A program made the translations under genes and the position numbers. From Melieria omissa (taxonomy: Eukaryota > Arthropoda > Insecta > Diptera > Ulidiidae), in the NCBI GenBank assembly GCA_963971225.1, contig OZ020270.1:70758432-70822431 (forward strand): a stretch of 64,000 bases of DNA. Reading direction: 5' to 3'. Shown one piece after another: positions 40,503 through 49,413 of this stretch; positions within the stretch are counted from its first letter, which is position 1, and every line of letters starts with the position of its first letter. The notes beneath the pieces are model-generated. The model ran no database searches, was not told where the DNA came from, and was given only the letters and a program-made list of their open reading frames with translations.

Positions 40503-41073
40503 CTATATACACATTCAGATTAACCGCCCTCAAAGGACAACAACAACGACGTACCCATATGCTCGTTTTCTCGACTTATCGAATTCATGTTGATTTCATT
40601 CACTCAAAATAAAAGGCAATTGTGTGTTTGCCGTGTTTGCAGAAATAATAGCTGATGCGAATGTCGCATCATTCCGTTTTACTGTGCGTATTTTCACGAC
40701 GACGACGCACTGCGTAATTTTTCGGTGCGTATAAATTCGCACGACGACTTGGTTGTGTTTATACTATTAAGTTGAGAACGCCATAACAGTATATTTGAGA
40801 TCAATTTGAGAACAAACGTTTGAGAATTGAGAAAGCAATTTGATTCAAATGTACCTCAATTTGAGATTAGTCATTAATGTTTGCTGGGACTGAACAAAAT
40901 TTGGGTCTCAATTAATTAGTTTCAATGCATTGATTTGAAAAAATTTTCTTCGCAAGATTTCAAAATGTTTGGATGAATGGATGAAGTCTGAAACGACACT
41001 GAAGCTGCGCTCGGAACTTCGCTGCTTTGTATTCGTATACGCGAGTAGTAGCGTGCCCTTCTATGATCTAGAA

Positions 41074-41230
41074 CAGGGGTCGGCAAAATTGACAATAAGA
41101 TGGTGTTAGTGAGCGCATTGAAATTTCTCTCCACTGTGTAAATTATACCTGAACAACGGTTGATTGAGAGAGCGTACTGTGTACGTGTGCTGAGCGTACT
41201 GCTCATATGAGTTAGCTTTACCGACCAGTG
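41074..41230. mobile_element. hAT MITE 2 of the ATCTAGAA chain
   Basis: 157 bp between ATCTAGAA copies (41066-41073 and 41231-41238). Ends CAGGGGTCGGCAAAATTG and, reversed, CACTGGTCGGTAAAGCTA. Both ends match those of element 4 (41633-47555) in opposite orientation, so this is an internal-deletion derivative of that family. Confidence 0.8.
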
Positions 41231-41238
41231 ATCTAGAA

Positions 41239-41624
41239 CCAAGGTTTATAAATTAAAGGTTACGCCACTCGCCATGTTGTGACGTAGAATGAGCAATTCG
41301 TAGTGTTGCCACATTTATATATTCGTATTTTATGAATACGAAATATGGATAAAATTATAGAATAATCTCATATGCATATGTATATTTCAAGTTCCTAAAT
41401 TTTCATGTCCTTTCCGAAGCAAAACCAAAATAATTCAAGGCGATTGTAATAAACAAAACGTTCCTAGAATATATTTAAATTGTATACAATTGTTAAAACG
41501 AATTGTATGGATGTTTACATTTCCTAACATTTGACCAATCAGAGCTCACATCTGTGTGACGTCACACGAGACACAACAAATTTTTTGACGTTTAAGTGGC
41601 GCGACCTTTCTTCCATAGACCTTG
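41239..41624. mobile_element. hAT-like MITE 3 of the ATCTAGAA chain
   Basis: 386 bp between ATCTAGAA copies (41231-41238 and 41625-41632). Ends CCAAGGTTTAT...AAAGGTTACGCCACT and, reversed, CAAGGTCTAT...AAAGGTCGCGCCACT form an imperfect 30-bp TIR. No ORF. A different family from its neighbours. The left boundary is ambiguous by one base. Confidence 0.7.
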
Positions 41625-41735
41625 ATCTAGAACACTGGTCGGCACAGCTTACTCATATGGGCATCTCCCAAAAAAGGTCCACCACGAGTGAAAAATTCAA
41701 ATTGCTCAGAAAAACTTTTTATTATCCAATAATAC

Positions 41736-42169
41736 TGTTACGAATTTACTTTCACAGGTTCGTTTGGATTGGTTTTGAAAATAAAACAACTTCAGTTAAC
41801 CAGCGCCACGTAGTCAAAACTAACAATCGCTTTATTTACAAATTTGCACTTGTTCTACTTTACACTACTACTATTGCATGTTTCCCCATTGCTTGCTCAA
41901 CACAGACTCCCCCTTGCGCTGCCACTGCTGCTTTTATACCAGTTTTCTTATCGCGCCGAAGTTTCTTGCAACTTCTAATTGGAAAGCGCTCGACCATTCT
42001 CGCACAGCCCATTTCTTCGAGAACCATCCTTGCCATATCGGACTATACCAAGCGAATTTATAACAGTTTTGCTGTACTTCACAGTGCATGCCTAAAAGTA
42101 TGCTTGGAAAACATTCGTGCGGAGAAAAGCATTCCTGTACAGTGCGGCACAGAATTTCTCATCGTATCA
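41736..42169 (-). repeat. Gy-D 3' LTR
   Basis: 434 bp, TGTTACGAATTTACTTTC to CATCGTATCA, with a TTTTATACCAG (reversed TATA-type) box near 41932. I find no difference from 44465-44898. The polypurine tract (minus TAAGTGATGGACAG) adjoins at 42170-42183. Confidence 0.9.
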
Positions 42170-42180
42170 CTGTCCATCAC

Positions 42181-43290
42181 TTAGACTTGTTCGTCCCGAA
42201 CAAGTACCGAGGCTCCGCCGGAGTAAGACGCCAGGCGCTCCAAATGGACTACTTTCAGCCTGGCGTTTCCGCTGCAGCAGCGTTGAACCCTGTACACCAC
42301 GTCATTAATCCTGGTTACGACCTTGTACGGTCCTTCCCATGACGTTTGAAGCTTTGGAGACAAACCTTTCCTGCGCTGCGGGTTGTAAAGCATTACCAGA
42401 TCGCCTTCTTGGAACCCCTCTGGGTTAGCCCGTAGACCATAGCTCGCTTTCAACCTGCTTTCAACTAGTAGAGTGCGGCTCCGCGATCTTCTCCTCGGCC
42501 CTTTCGCAGCCGAACACCGATTACAACCTCTGATCCATTCAGCGACAGACTCCTGGCATCCTACCCAATAGAACCGCCTTCTTATCTTGGCGACAGTTTT
42601 TGCGATGCCTAGGTGCCCTCCACTGGAGTCGTTATGGTTTTCCTCGATGACATCGTCGATTCGGCCTCTCGGGACCACTATTAGGGATTTTCTGGTCCTG
42701 CCATCCCTGCTCTCCCACTCGCGGTATAGGCAGCCATCCTGCAGACGTAGACTTTGCCACTGTGCCCAGTAAGCCTTCGCGATCGGGCTCTCACCAGCCA
42801 TCTCCTGCCTGTCCGGCCGTAATCTCTGCGCTTTGCCTTTGATGATCTTCGCGAGATCCGTATCCTTGCGCTGGTCCTTCTGTAGCCTTTCCGCAAGCCA
42901 ATCTTCCTCTTGCAGAACTCTTACCGACCGAACATCCACAATTTGTCCCTCGTTTTCGGCCTGCGAATTATGCCTGCGTTCGGTCTCGCATGAATGGTGT
43001 GGCAGAGCGTCATCCCTTCTTGGCGACGTCTTTTGTCCGGAACGCTTTTCTCGCAGATGGCAGTCTCGTGATATGTGGCCTTGCTTGCCACATCGCCAGC
43101 AACTGACTCGAGATGATACTGCCCGCAGCCCCGCTGGTGCCTCCGAGCTCACTGTCTGGCTTTGCGTGACACGTCCAGATTGGACCCCATGCATCTCCGC
43201 AGATGAATGTCGAAAACTTCCCCTCCAGGCCGCCTCATACGTCAATGCGCTTGTCACTGTCTCACGGAATGTCGGCTTGCCCATCATCAA
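42181..43290 (-). CDS. Chimeric Gag-integrase ORF of Gy-D
   Basis: 369 codons, open. Order: end of gag core, CCHC knuckle CWRCGKQGHISRDC (about residue 69), basic linker, then directly the region normally between RNase H and integrase. Next are the integrase HHCC finger (NHNDSSGGHLGIAKTVAKIR; YWVGCQESVAEW; CNRC) and the integrase C-terminal GPY module (LQTSWEGPYKVVTR). Two deletions removed protease-RT-RNase H and the integrase D,D,E core but left the frame open. Any product would be a nucleic-acid-binding protein without catalysis. Upstream gag is in another frame. Confidence 0.75.
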   Translation of the reverse strand: MMMGKPTFRETVTSALTYEAAWRGSFRHSSAEMHGVQSGRVTQSQTVSSEAPAGLRAVSSRVSCWRCGKQGHISRDCHLREKRSGQKTSPRRDDALPHHSCETERRHNSQAENEGQIVDVRSVRVLQEEDWLAERLQKDQRKDTDLAKIIKGKAQRLRPDRQEMAGESPIAKAYWAQWQSLRLQDGCLYREWESRDGRTRKSLIVVPRGRIDDVIEENHNDSSGGHLGIAKTVAKIRRRFYWVGCQESVAEWIRGCNRCSAAKGPRRRSRSRTLLVESRLKASYGLRANPEGFQEGDLVMLYNPQRRKGLSPKLQTSWEGPYKVVTRINDVVYRVQRCCSGNARLKVVHLERLASYSGGASVLVRDEQV

Positions 43291-44402
43291 TGCACTGCGT
43301 CGTGTCTCCGGGTCATGAAGACCTTCAATAAACGCCTCATCCTCTCGAGATAATCAGCGCCGAATTTCGGGTAGCACAACTGTACGAGCCGCTCAATGTC
43401 TGCTGCATACGTCTGCAGCGCCTCGTCTGCTCTTTGCCAGCGGTTCTTCAGCTCGCAATAATACAGCATTTTGTTGTGCTCGTCACTGTATCTGGCTGCC
43501 AATGCTCTCATGACGGTCTCGTAATCACCTCTCAAACCTTCCGAAACTGTTTGTATTACCTCAGCCGCACGACCTCTTAGAGCCAGTATCAGCCTCCGGC
43601 CTTTCCTAACATTGGTCCACTGACTCTCCAAAGCAGCCATCTCGAATTGTAGTTGGAATGTGTCAAACGACGTAGTACCGTCATAAGTAGGCACTTCTAT
43701 GGCAAAACTTTCCGGAACCGGCGGCAACCATTCTCGTGGCTGTACCTCTCTAAGCCGCTCGTCGATTTTCCTGTTTACTGAATCCTCCAGACTGTCAACT
43801 CGTTTGTCTAAATGTTCTACTCGCGTCTCCAGGTGCTCAACTTTCACATTAATCCTGTCCGAAATCTCTTCCACTTTCTGCTCCAAGCGCGCAGAATTTT
43901 CCTGAAGTTTGCTGGACAACTCGCGATTAGCATTTTCCAATTTTTCCGCATTTTCCTGGAGTTTGGTTTCCATTCGCTCTGCTACTTCTCGGTTCGCCGA
44001 TTCCATTTTCGCTATTTCTTGATTCGTAGTTTCCAGTTTCGCTGCCATTTGCGCCGAGAGTTCCTGATTCGTGGTTCCCATTTTGGCTGCCATTTCACGG
44101 TTGGAAGTCTCAAACATGCCTTTAAGTGCAACCATTAACTGGCTCATGTCCAATGCTTGTAGTGGCGCAGCCACTGCAGTCGTACTTTGCATCGACGCCG
44201 CACCTGCAGGCGATTCCTCCACCTTGGCCGACGCCTCTTGGTCTTGCGTTCCGAACTCGTGTGCAGCCCAATCGATGCCTCGTGATTCACACGCCTCTCG
44301 CAAGCGCAGCTGCAACTCCACCCTACCGCCAGCAGTCGGCAAATTCCAGGCAGCCAGCTCCTTCTTCAGCTGGTCAACCTTCAGCAGCTCCAGTTTAACC
44401 AT
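43287..44402 (-). CDS. gag: Gag of Gy-D with SAP motif, frameshifted near the end
   Basis: 371 codons from ATG (44402). SAP-like motif at residues about 4-38, Glu-rich linker, a long coiled coil (QMAAKLETTNQEIAKMESAN; ELSSKLQENSARLEQKVEEI) and gag core (TSFDTFQLQFEMAALESQW; CELKNRWQRADEALQTYAAD). A deletion of about 7 nt near 43338, relative to the Gy-A copy, shifts the frame 16 codons before the stop. The rest of gag, including the zinc knuckle, lies in the next ORF (42181-43290). Confidence 0.85.
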   Translation of the reverse strand: MVKLELLKVDQLKKELAAWNLPTAGGRVELQLRLREACESRGIDWAAHEFGTQDQEASAKVEESPAGAASMQSTTAVAAPLQALDMSQLMVALKGMFETSNREMAAKMGTTNQELSAQMAAKLETTNQEIAKMESANREVAERMETKLQENAEKLENANRELSSKLQENSARLEQKVEEISDRINVKVEHLETRVEHLDKRVDSLEDSVNRKIDERLREVQPREWLPPVPESFAIEVPTYDGTTSFDTFQLQFEMAALESQWTNVRKGRRLILALRGRAAEVIQTVSEGLRGDYETVMRALAARYSDEHNKMLYYCELKNRWQRADEALQTYAADIERLVQLCYPKFGADYLERMRRLLKVFMTRRHDAVH

Positions 44403-44464
44403 GTCTGCGTTTTTATAATTTTATTTTACTTTCAGTAATACAATCCTGACTTTCTGACACCAAA

Positions 44465-44898
44465 TGTTACGAATTTACTTTCACAGGTTCGTTTGGATTG
44501 GTTTTGAAAATAAAACAACTTCAGTTAACCAGCGCCACGTAGTCAAAACTAACAATCGCTTTATTTACAAATTTGCACTTGTTCTACTTTACACTACTAC
44601 TATTGCATGTTTCCCCATTGCTTGCTCAACACAGACTCCCCCTTGCGCTGCCACTGCTGCTTTTATACCAGTTTTCTTATCGCGCCGAAGTTTCTTGCAA
44701 CTTCTAATTGGAAAGCGCTCGACCATTCTCGCACAGCCCATTTCTTCGAGAACCATCCTTGCCATATCGGACTATACCAAGCGAATTTATAACAGTTTTG
44801 CTGTACTTCACAGTGCATGCCTAAAAGTATGCTTGGAAAACATTCGTGCGGAGAAAAGCATTCCTGTACAGTGCGGCACAGAATTTCTCATCGTATCA
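44465..44898 (-). repeat. Gy-D 5' LTR
   Basis: 434 bp, the same as 41736-42169 as far as I can read. Followed by ATAC. Confidence 0.9.
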
Positions 44899-44902
44899 AT
44901 AC

Positions 44903-46833
44903 AGCTTAAATATCTATATTTTTTTAATTTTTGTCCGAAATATACTACTGTAAAAGAAAAAACAAATTGTCTGAGACTTTTGACGAATTATATGCATATT
45001 TTGTCTTTGCGTTTTTATCTTATTCAAGTAATATTATATTTTTCTTGTTTCTAGTTTGCTTCTTCCTGTATCCTATTGTCGCGTCCGTGCCCAAAAAACC
45101 TTATTAGTTGTTGCCATTAGTGGACAAACTTTTCAAATGCAAGTAGCTGTCAGTTTTTAAATGGTGCATTGTTCCCGTTAGGAAAATATAATAATTGGTT
45201 CCCGGCAAAATCGTAAAAAAATTTTATGGGTGTTTAAAATGTGTCGCGTCCGGAAGCTCTGAATAGATTCGATTGTTTTTCGATTTCCGGTAAATTTCCG
45301 CATTTCTTGAGATACAATTTTTTTTTCAAAATATTGACTCTCATTGAACATTTTAGCAATAAAATACAAGAAAATATCAAAAAAATAATTTTGGTTGAGA
45401 ATAACAGCTTCATCAATTTTGTACGATATATCGTACAATGGTCCGCAAAGGAGTAAAAATGCATGAACGTTTTTTTTCGTTTTTTTTAATTTTATGAACA
45501 ATTCATTGGCTTATTTGATAAGAAAATATAAATTTAACAACAAAAATCAAAACGTGATTTCATTTTTATCGAAAACTATATAAATTATGTATTTAAACAA
45601 TTGAGTAACATCTATCAGGCTTTATAAAACCGTTATTGCTGTTGCAAAGCCCTTTTCCCCTCAATAAAACACAGAATCAACTAAACACCATATAGCTTTG
45701 TAGAAAGATACCGAATATAGCCGATTCTTATTATCGTAGTGGGAATGGCAAGTACTCATTTCTAACCTTACATAATCTGTGTCTGCCCAGTGAAACACAA
45801 AATCGTTAAGTAATTGTTATTTCTGAATAGAAATAGTCTATTAGTGGAATTTAATTAGTCATACGATTTAGTGATGGGCGTGGTATTCAAGCAAACAGAA
45901 AAATTCTGTTACCAAATCCATAACTCAAAAAAAATGCTAACATCACTTGCAACCTTTGCCCGCCATTTGTACGATAAATCGTACGAAGCTTTGCAACCCT
46001 TGTGTCATTTGTACGATATATCGTACAATTTTTTAAAGGCTCGGGAAATATATTTAGAAGCAAATTGTTAAATTTAATAAGTTTTATAAATCAACTGAGA
46101 TTCAAACTTTGAAATTGTTTGTCTTTTTGCTACTAAAAAGTATTACATATTTAAAAATTCCTCCGCAGAAGCATCGCATCGCCAAATTCTTGCAAAGACC
46201 TGCTTACAAATCGCACTCACACTGTATAGCCACGGCGATTGTGATTTATATTTTCAAACAGAATGGTAAAACATAACCTACTTAATAAGAATTTAAAAGC
46301 CGTTTCATAAAAAACGTTCGCTGTCAAAAAAAAATCTTTAAAAAAAATTGTACGATATATCATACAAATTTCCGGAAAGGGTTGATGAAAAATACTGTAC
46401 AAATATGTTCAGCTAGTAAATTAATTTAATTTAATTAATTTATTAAGTTATTTCTAAAACCAGTTTGCTGCGATGGGATGAATGAAAGGTGCATTGCTAA
46501 TGATTGTAAGAGCTGTGTGCGCGATATTAAACAAGATCTAATTCCAATAGAGTTCCTCAGGAAAATTAAATAAACCAAACTAAGAATTTTTAACTTTAAT
46601 TTTTCCTTATTTTGATTGCTGTAAATTGAATTTAACTTGTTATGTGTTATTTTGATAAAAGTTGAAGTGTTATAATGAAAACGATTACTGTATCTAATAA
46701 GGGGAATACCCTTGGAAAAATTTCTCGCGTCCGTATTTATGATATACCTAATTAAAAAAAGGTAAGACAAAATTCTCATATTTCATAAGTCTACGAAGAA
46801 AAGTTATAATTTGACCTTCATTTCCATGTATAT
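44903..46833. other. Non-coding interior of hAT-like element 4 with palindromes
   Basis: AT-rich with only short chance ORFs. TTGTACGATATATCGTACAA occurs at 45419-45438 and 46009-46028, with one-to-two-base variants at 45967-45986 and 46348-46367. TCGCGTCCG occurs at 45079, 45244 and 46725, and again at 47211 and 47381 outside the solo LTR. Confidence 0.7.
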
Positions 46834-46837
46834 ATAT

Positions 46838-47133
46838 TGTTACGAAACTTCCAAGCTCGTCTTCCAAGGTTCGTTTTGATTGTGTGTGAAGGTTCACTCG
46901 ACTCACTGCGCTGCACACTATTGCTTTTATACCAGTTTTCTTATCGCGCCGAAGTTTCTTGCAACATCCAATTGGAAAATGCTCGATCATTTTCGCACAG
47001 CCCATTTCTCGCGAACCTTGCCATATCGGACTATACTAAGCGAATTATACCAGTTTGCCGTACTTCACAGTGCATGCCTGCAAGTATGCTTGGAAAAGCG
47101 TTCATGCACAGCACAGAGTGCCTTTTCGTTTCA
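46838..47133 (-). repeat. Solo LTR of the Gy-C/Gy-D family
   Basis: 296 bp, TGTTACGAAACTTCCAAG to TTTTCGTTTCA, flanked by ATAT (46834-46837 and 47134-47137). No internal sequence. Shorter than the 343- and 434-bp relatives because the segment after GTGTGTGAAG is missing. Confidence 0.85.
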
Positions 47134-47563
47134 ATATAAAAAAAAGTTCCCAAAAATCGCTAAATTTTGTATATTTCTATAAGAGCTTCAAAAAAACTTA
47201 TTTTTTTTTGTCGCGTCCGTTTCATTGCATAATTGCTTTTTATTTTGTACTAATTTGCACTAAAACTTTCAAATATATTTCTAAAATGTAGCACCATTTC
47301 AGCGCGTTAGAACACTAAAAAAACATATCGACTTTTTGTGTTTCTTTCTTGTTTTTGGAGTAATTGAAAGCGTGCGAATGTCGCGTCCGTGCCACTGGGA
47401 GATGCCCATGTGAGTCACATATATGAGCAGTACGCTCAGCACACGTACACAGTACGCTCTCTCAATCAACCGCTGTTCAGTTATAATTTACACAGTGGAG
47501 AGAAATTTCACTGCGCTCAATAACACCATCTCATTGTCAATTTTGCCGACCCCTGATCTAGAA

Positions 47564-47751
47564 ACAAGAGTGCGTCAAGTGTGCTTTTGTATGCAACTTG
47601 GTTTTGTGCTAGTAAATTGTTTCTTTGCATGAACCAGACTAATCGTTTTGCGATTATTTTTTCCATTAGTTTGCTTACACAAGAGAGGAGTTTCTGTGGT
47701 TTTTGTAAAGGGATGATTGTGGCTGTTTTCCATTGCTATGGAATAATGCTA
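47564..47751 (-). pseudogene. I-like LINE ORF2: RT fingers fragment
   Basis: In one minus frame: WKTATIIPLQKP, KLLSCVSKLMEKIIAKRLVW and NLLAQNQVAYKSTLDALLFL, equivalent to RT motifs 1-2. It joins 34366 on one side (LDHITTKALS) and 48502 on the other once the inserted elements and their duplications are removed. Confidence 0.75.
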
Positions 47752-47759
47752 GTGTTAAA

Positions 47760-48493
47760 CAATGACTATATGACGCGAAACTGAGAGGAGTCACGGCTGC
47801 TAATTCGGTCAAACCAGGCCCCAGAGTCGCAAATTCGGTCAAACCAGGCCCCAGAGTTGATTAGGGTTCGTACAGCAAATTTGCCATACAAAAGTCAAGG
47901 CAAGGGCTGCTGGTGCGTTCGAAGTTTATTTGCAAATGAAATAATTGTTTTTTTTTCTTTCATTCTGTAGTACGTTTATAGGAAATTGATTGCAAAAAAA
48001 TTTTGCTGAAAAACGTCATAAGTATGTTCCAACGTGTTTTAATATGATTTAACTTCAGTTTTTGCTGATTGCCCTCAAAGCCTTAACGTTTGAATTGCTT
48101 GTGTTGCAGCTCTGCGTTTGAAAAGAGTTCAACTTGTCATCACTGTTTCTTGCTGCACTAGAAACGGCAAACTCAGTGAGACATGAATTGCATGAATTGA
48201 ATGAAAAAGCAACCGAATATCTGCTGACTTTACCGTCTGAAATAATTTATTTCTGCTTTTTGTTGGTACGGGTAACAATCAAAATGACTTCGACCAGTAA
48301 AATAAGGTGGTTCGCAACGTTATATTTACAGCAAATAAGAAAAGGTATCACTTTAAGAAGCAAACAATTGACTGGTAACCGGTGCTGTGCGAATGTTTGG
48401 GTAAAAAAACCCGTACACTATCGGACGATTGGAAAAAGCAAAAAATGGTCTGAAAATCATTTCTCCTCTCAGTTTCGCGTCACGTAGTCACTG
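47760..48493. mobile_element. hAT-type element with 31-bp TIR
   Basis: 734 bp. Perfect 8-bp duplication GTGTTAAA (47752-47759 and 48494-48501). The TIRs start CAATGACTA and, reversed, CAGTGACTA, then share TGACGCGAAACTGAGAGGAG; 3 of 31 positions differ. Inside the left end is a 29-32-bp direct repeat (AATTCGGTCAAACCAGGCCC, two copies near 47800 and 47832). A 117-codon plus ORF (48134-48487) is of unknown nature. Confidence 0.8.
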
Positions 48494-48501
48494 GTGTTAA
48501 A

Positions 48502-48634
48502 GATGGTATTGTAAATGTTTAGTAGTCTTTGTTTGGCTATGTGTCGAAGATTTTTAAGCATTTTATAATTTATTTTGTCGCGGCCGGGGGTGTCTCCTTT
48601 CAGTGTGGTTAGTGCAGCATTTAGCTCGGTTAAA
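48502..48634 (-). pseudogene. I-like LINE ORF2: RT N-terminal fragment
   Basis: Encodes DISLTELNAALTTLKGDTPG, RDKINYKMLKNL and LLNIYNTIFNTS, the conserved region just before the RT fingers. Bounded by a hAT-like element on each side. Confidence 0.75.
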
Positions 48635-48641
48635 CTAATAT

Positions 48642-49406
48642 CACAGAATAAACAGTATCTGAAATAATTTTGCGATTTCATTTCAGACGCGGGCGGGAAG
48701 CAACAAAGGTGAGGAAAATGCAAAGGGAACAGAGAGAGTAAGCGCGAATTGATGTACACGCATAGATTCGATAGTTTTGGGCTTTATTCTCATTTCGACA
48801 ACAACACGCAATGCTATTGCTTTCCGCAGCAAGCCAGCTTGGCTTTGCTCGTGCACATTGAAATTGTTGTTGATTTGGCAAATCAATCGCCAAAAGTTTT
48901 CCACTTATTATTACTTTCTTAATGCGTCTTGGTTGTTCCAATATTTTTACACATATATTTGTTTTCATTGCAGCTATTTGTACTTTTTACAACTTCTATT
49001 TTACAAGCAGACCGGAAGAACTAATAAAATTCTTTGAGTTTTGTTTTTTTCCGTATTGCTACCACCTTATGCGCCTTGGCGATCGCTCAATCAATTTTTC
49101 TATGCAAACTTTTCCTGTCCACTTCTTGTTCTTGTTTGTAAAAAAGCAAGCGGAGAGCAAGCACGAGCCACCACCAACATGCAAGCGGCACACCGCTTTG
49201 TTGCCCAACAAGAACAACCACAGTGTGTGGTGCGTCACTGTTTCATACACCGCTCTCACAGCTTCTCAGTTTACGCTCTCGCGCTCTATGCGTTCTCGTC
49301 CCCTTTACTGCTTCCCCCCGCATCCACAAACGGGTCCTACCGCTGGAACCCGCAAAGAAAATTTTCTTTGCACCAGATGCGCATTCTGTATATTGTTTGT
49401 TCTTTG
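48642..49406. mobile_element. hAT-derived element H, copy 1
   Basis: 765 bp between CTAATAT copies (48635-48641 and 49407-49413). Ends CACAGAATAAACAGTAT and, reversed, CAAAGAACAAACAATAT resemble hAT termini. The inner blocks GACGCGGGCGGGAAG and CTTCCCCCCGCATCC are an imperfect second inverted pair. A relative lies at 51928-53452. Open frames (48922-49451) overlap in several frames without recognisable domains. Confidence 0.65.
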
Positions 49407-49413
49407 CTAATAT

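Larger units (their letters stand above)
39124..40766. mobile_element. Long-TIR DNA element carrying host gene fragments
   Basis: A 30-bp perfect TIR (TAGTATAAACACAACCAAGT plus 10 more) at 39124-39153 and 40737-40766. TTA flanks both ends; alternatively TA with the element starting two bases in. GTCGTCGTGCG repeats recur just inside the ends. No transposase. The interior holds a ribose-5-phosphate isomerase fragment and a second gene-like exon on the other strand. Confidence 0.75.
34375..41065. mobile_element. hAT-like element 1 of the ATCTAGAA chain (with passengers)
   Basis: Bounded by ATCTAGAA (34367-34374 and 41066-41073). Ends CAGTGATGGGCACTAAC and, reversed, CATAGAAGGGCACGCTA are an imperfect TIR sharing GGGCAC. 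Both subterminal regions (34450-34590 and 40780-40880) are dense in TTTGAGA/TCTCAAA. It carries a smaller hAT with a SINE, a piggyBac element and a long-TIR element with gene fragments. No hAT transposase was recognised. Confidence 0.65.
41736..44898 (-). mobile_element. Gy-D: young, internally deleted gypsy element
   Basis: 3163 bp with two 434-bp LTRs that look identical base for base, flanked by ATAC (41732-41735 and 44899-44902). The interior keeps gag and a chimeric ORF, but protease, RT, RNase H and the integrase core are deleted. The primer site is altered (TGGTGTCAGAAAGTC near 44450; only the first 11 bases match its relatives). Identical LTRs imply recent transposition, necessarily with enzymes from another element. 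Confidence 0.9.
41633..47555. mobile_element. hAT-like element 4 of the ATCTAGAA chain (with passengers)
   Basis: Bounded by ATCTAGAA (41625-41632 and 47556-47563). Ends CACTGGTCGGCACAGCTTAC and, reversed, CAGGGGTCGGCAAAATTGAC. It contains Gy-D (41736-44898) and a solo LTR (46838-47133). Its own DNA, about 2.4 kb, has no recognised transposase. It holds four copies of a 20-bp palindrome and five copies of TCGCGTCCG. Confidence 0.7.

Noticed and set aside
34429..40893. Possible extra TIR pair (CCCAACAAACA against CCCAGCAAACA) inside hAT-like element 1
   Set aside because: Only 10 of 11 bases and no consistent target duplication; the TTTGAGA-rich ends are better explained as subterminal repeats.
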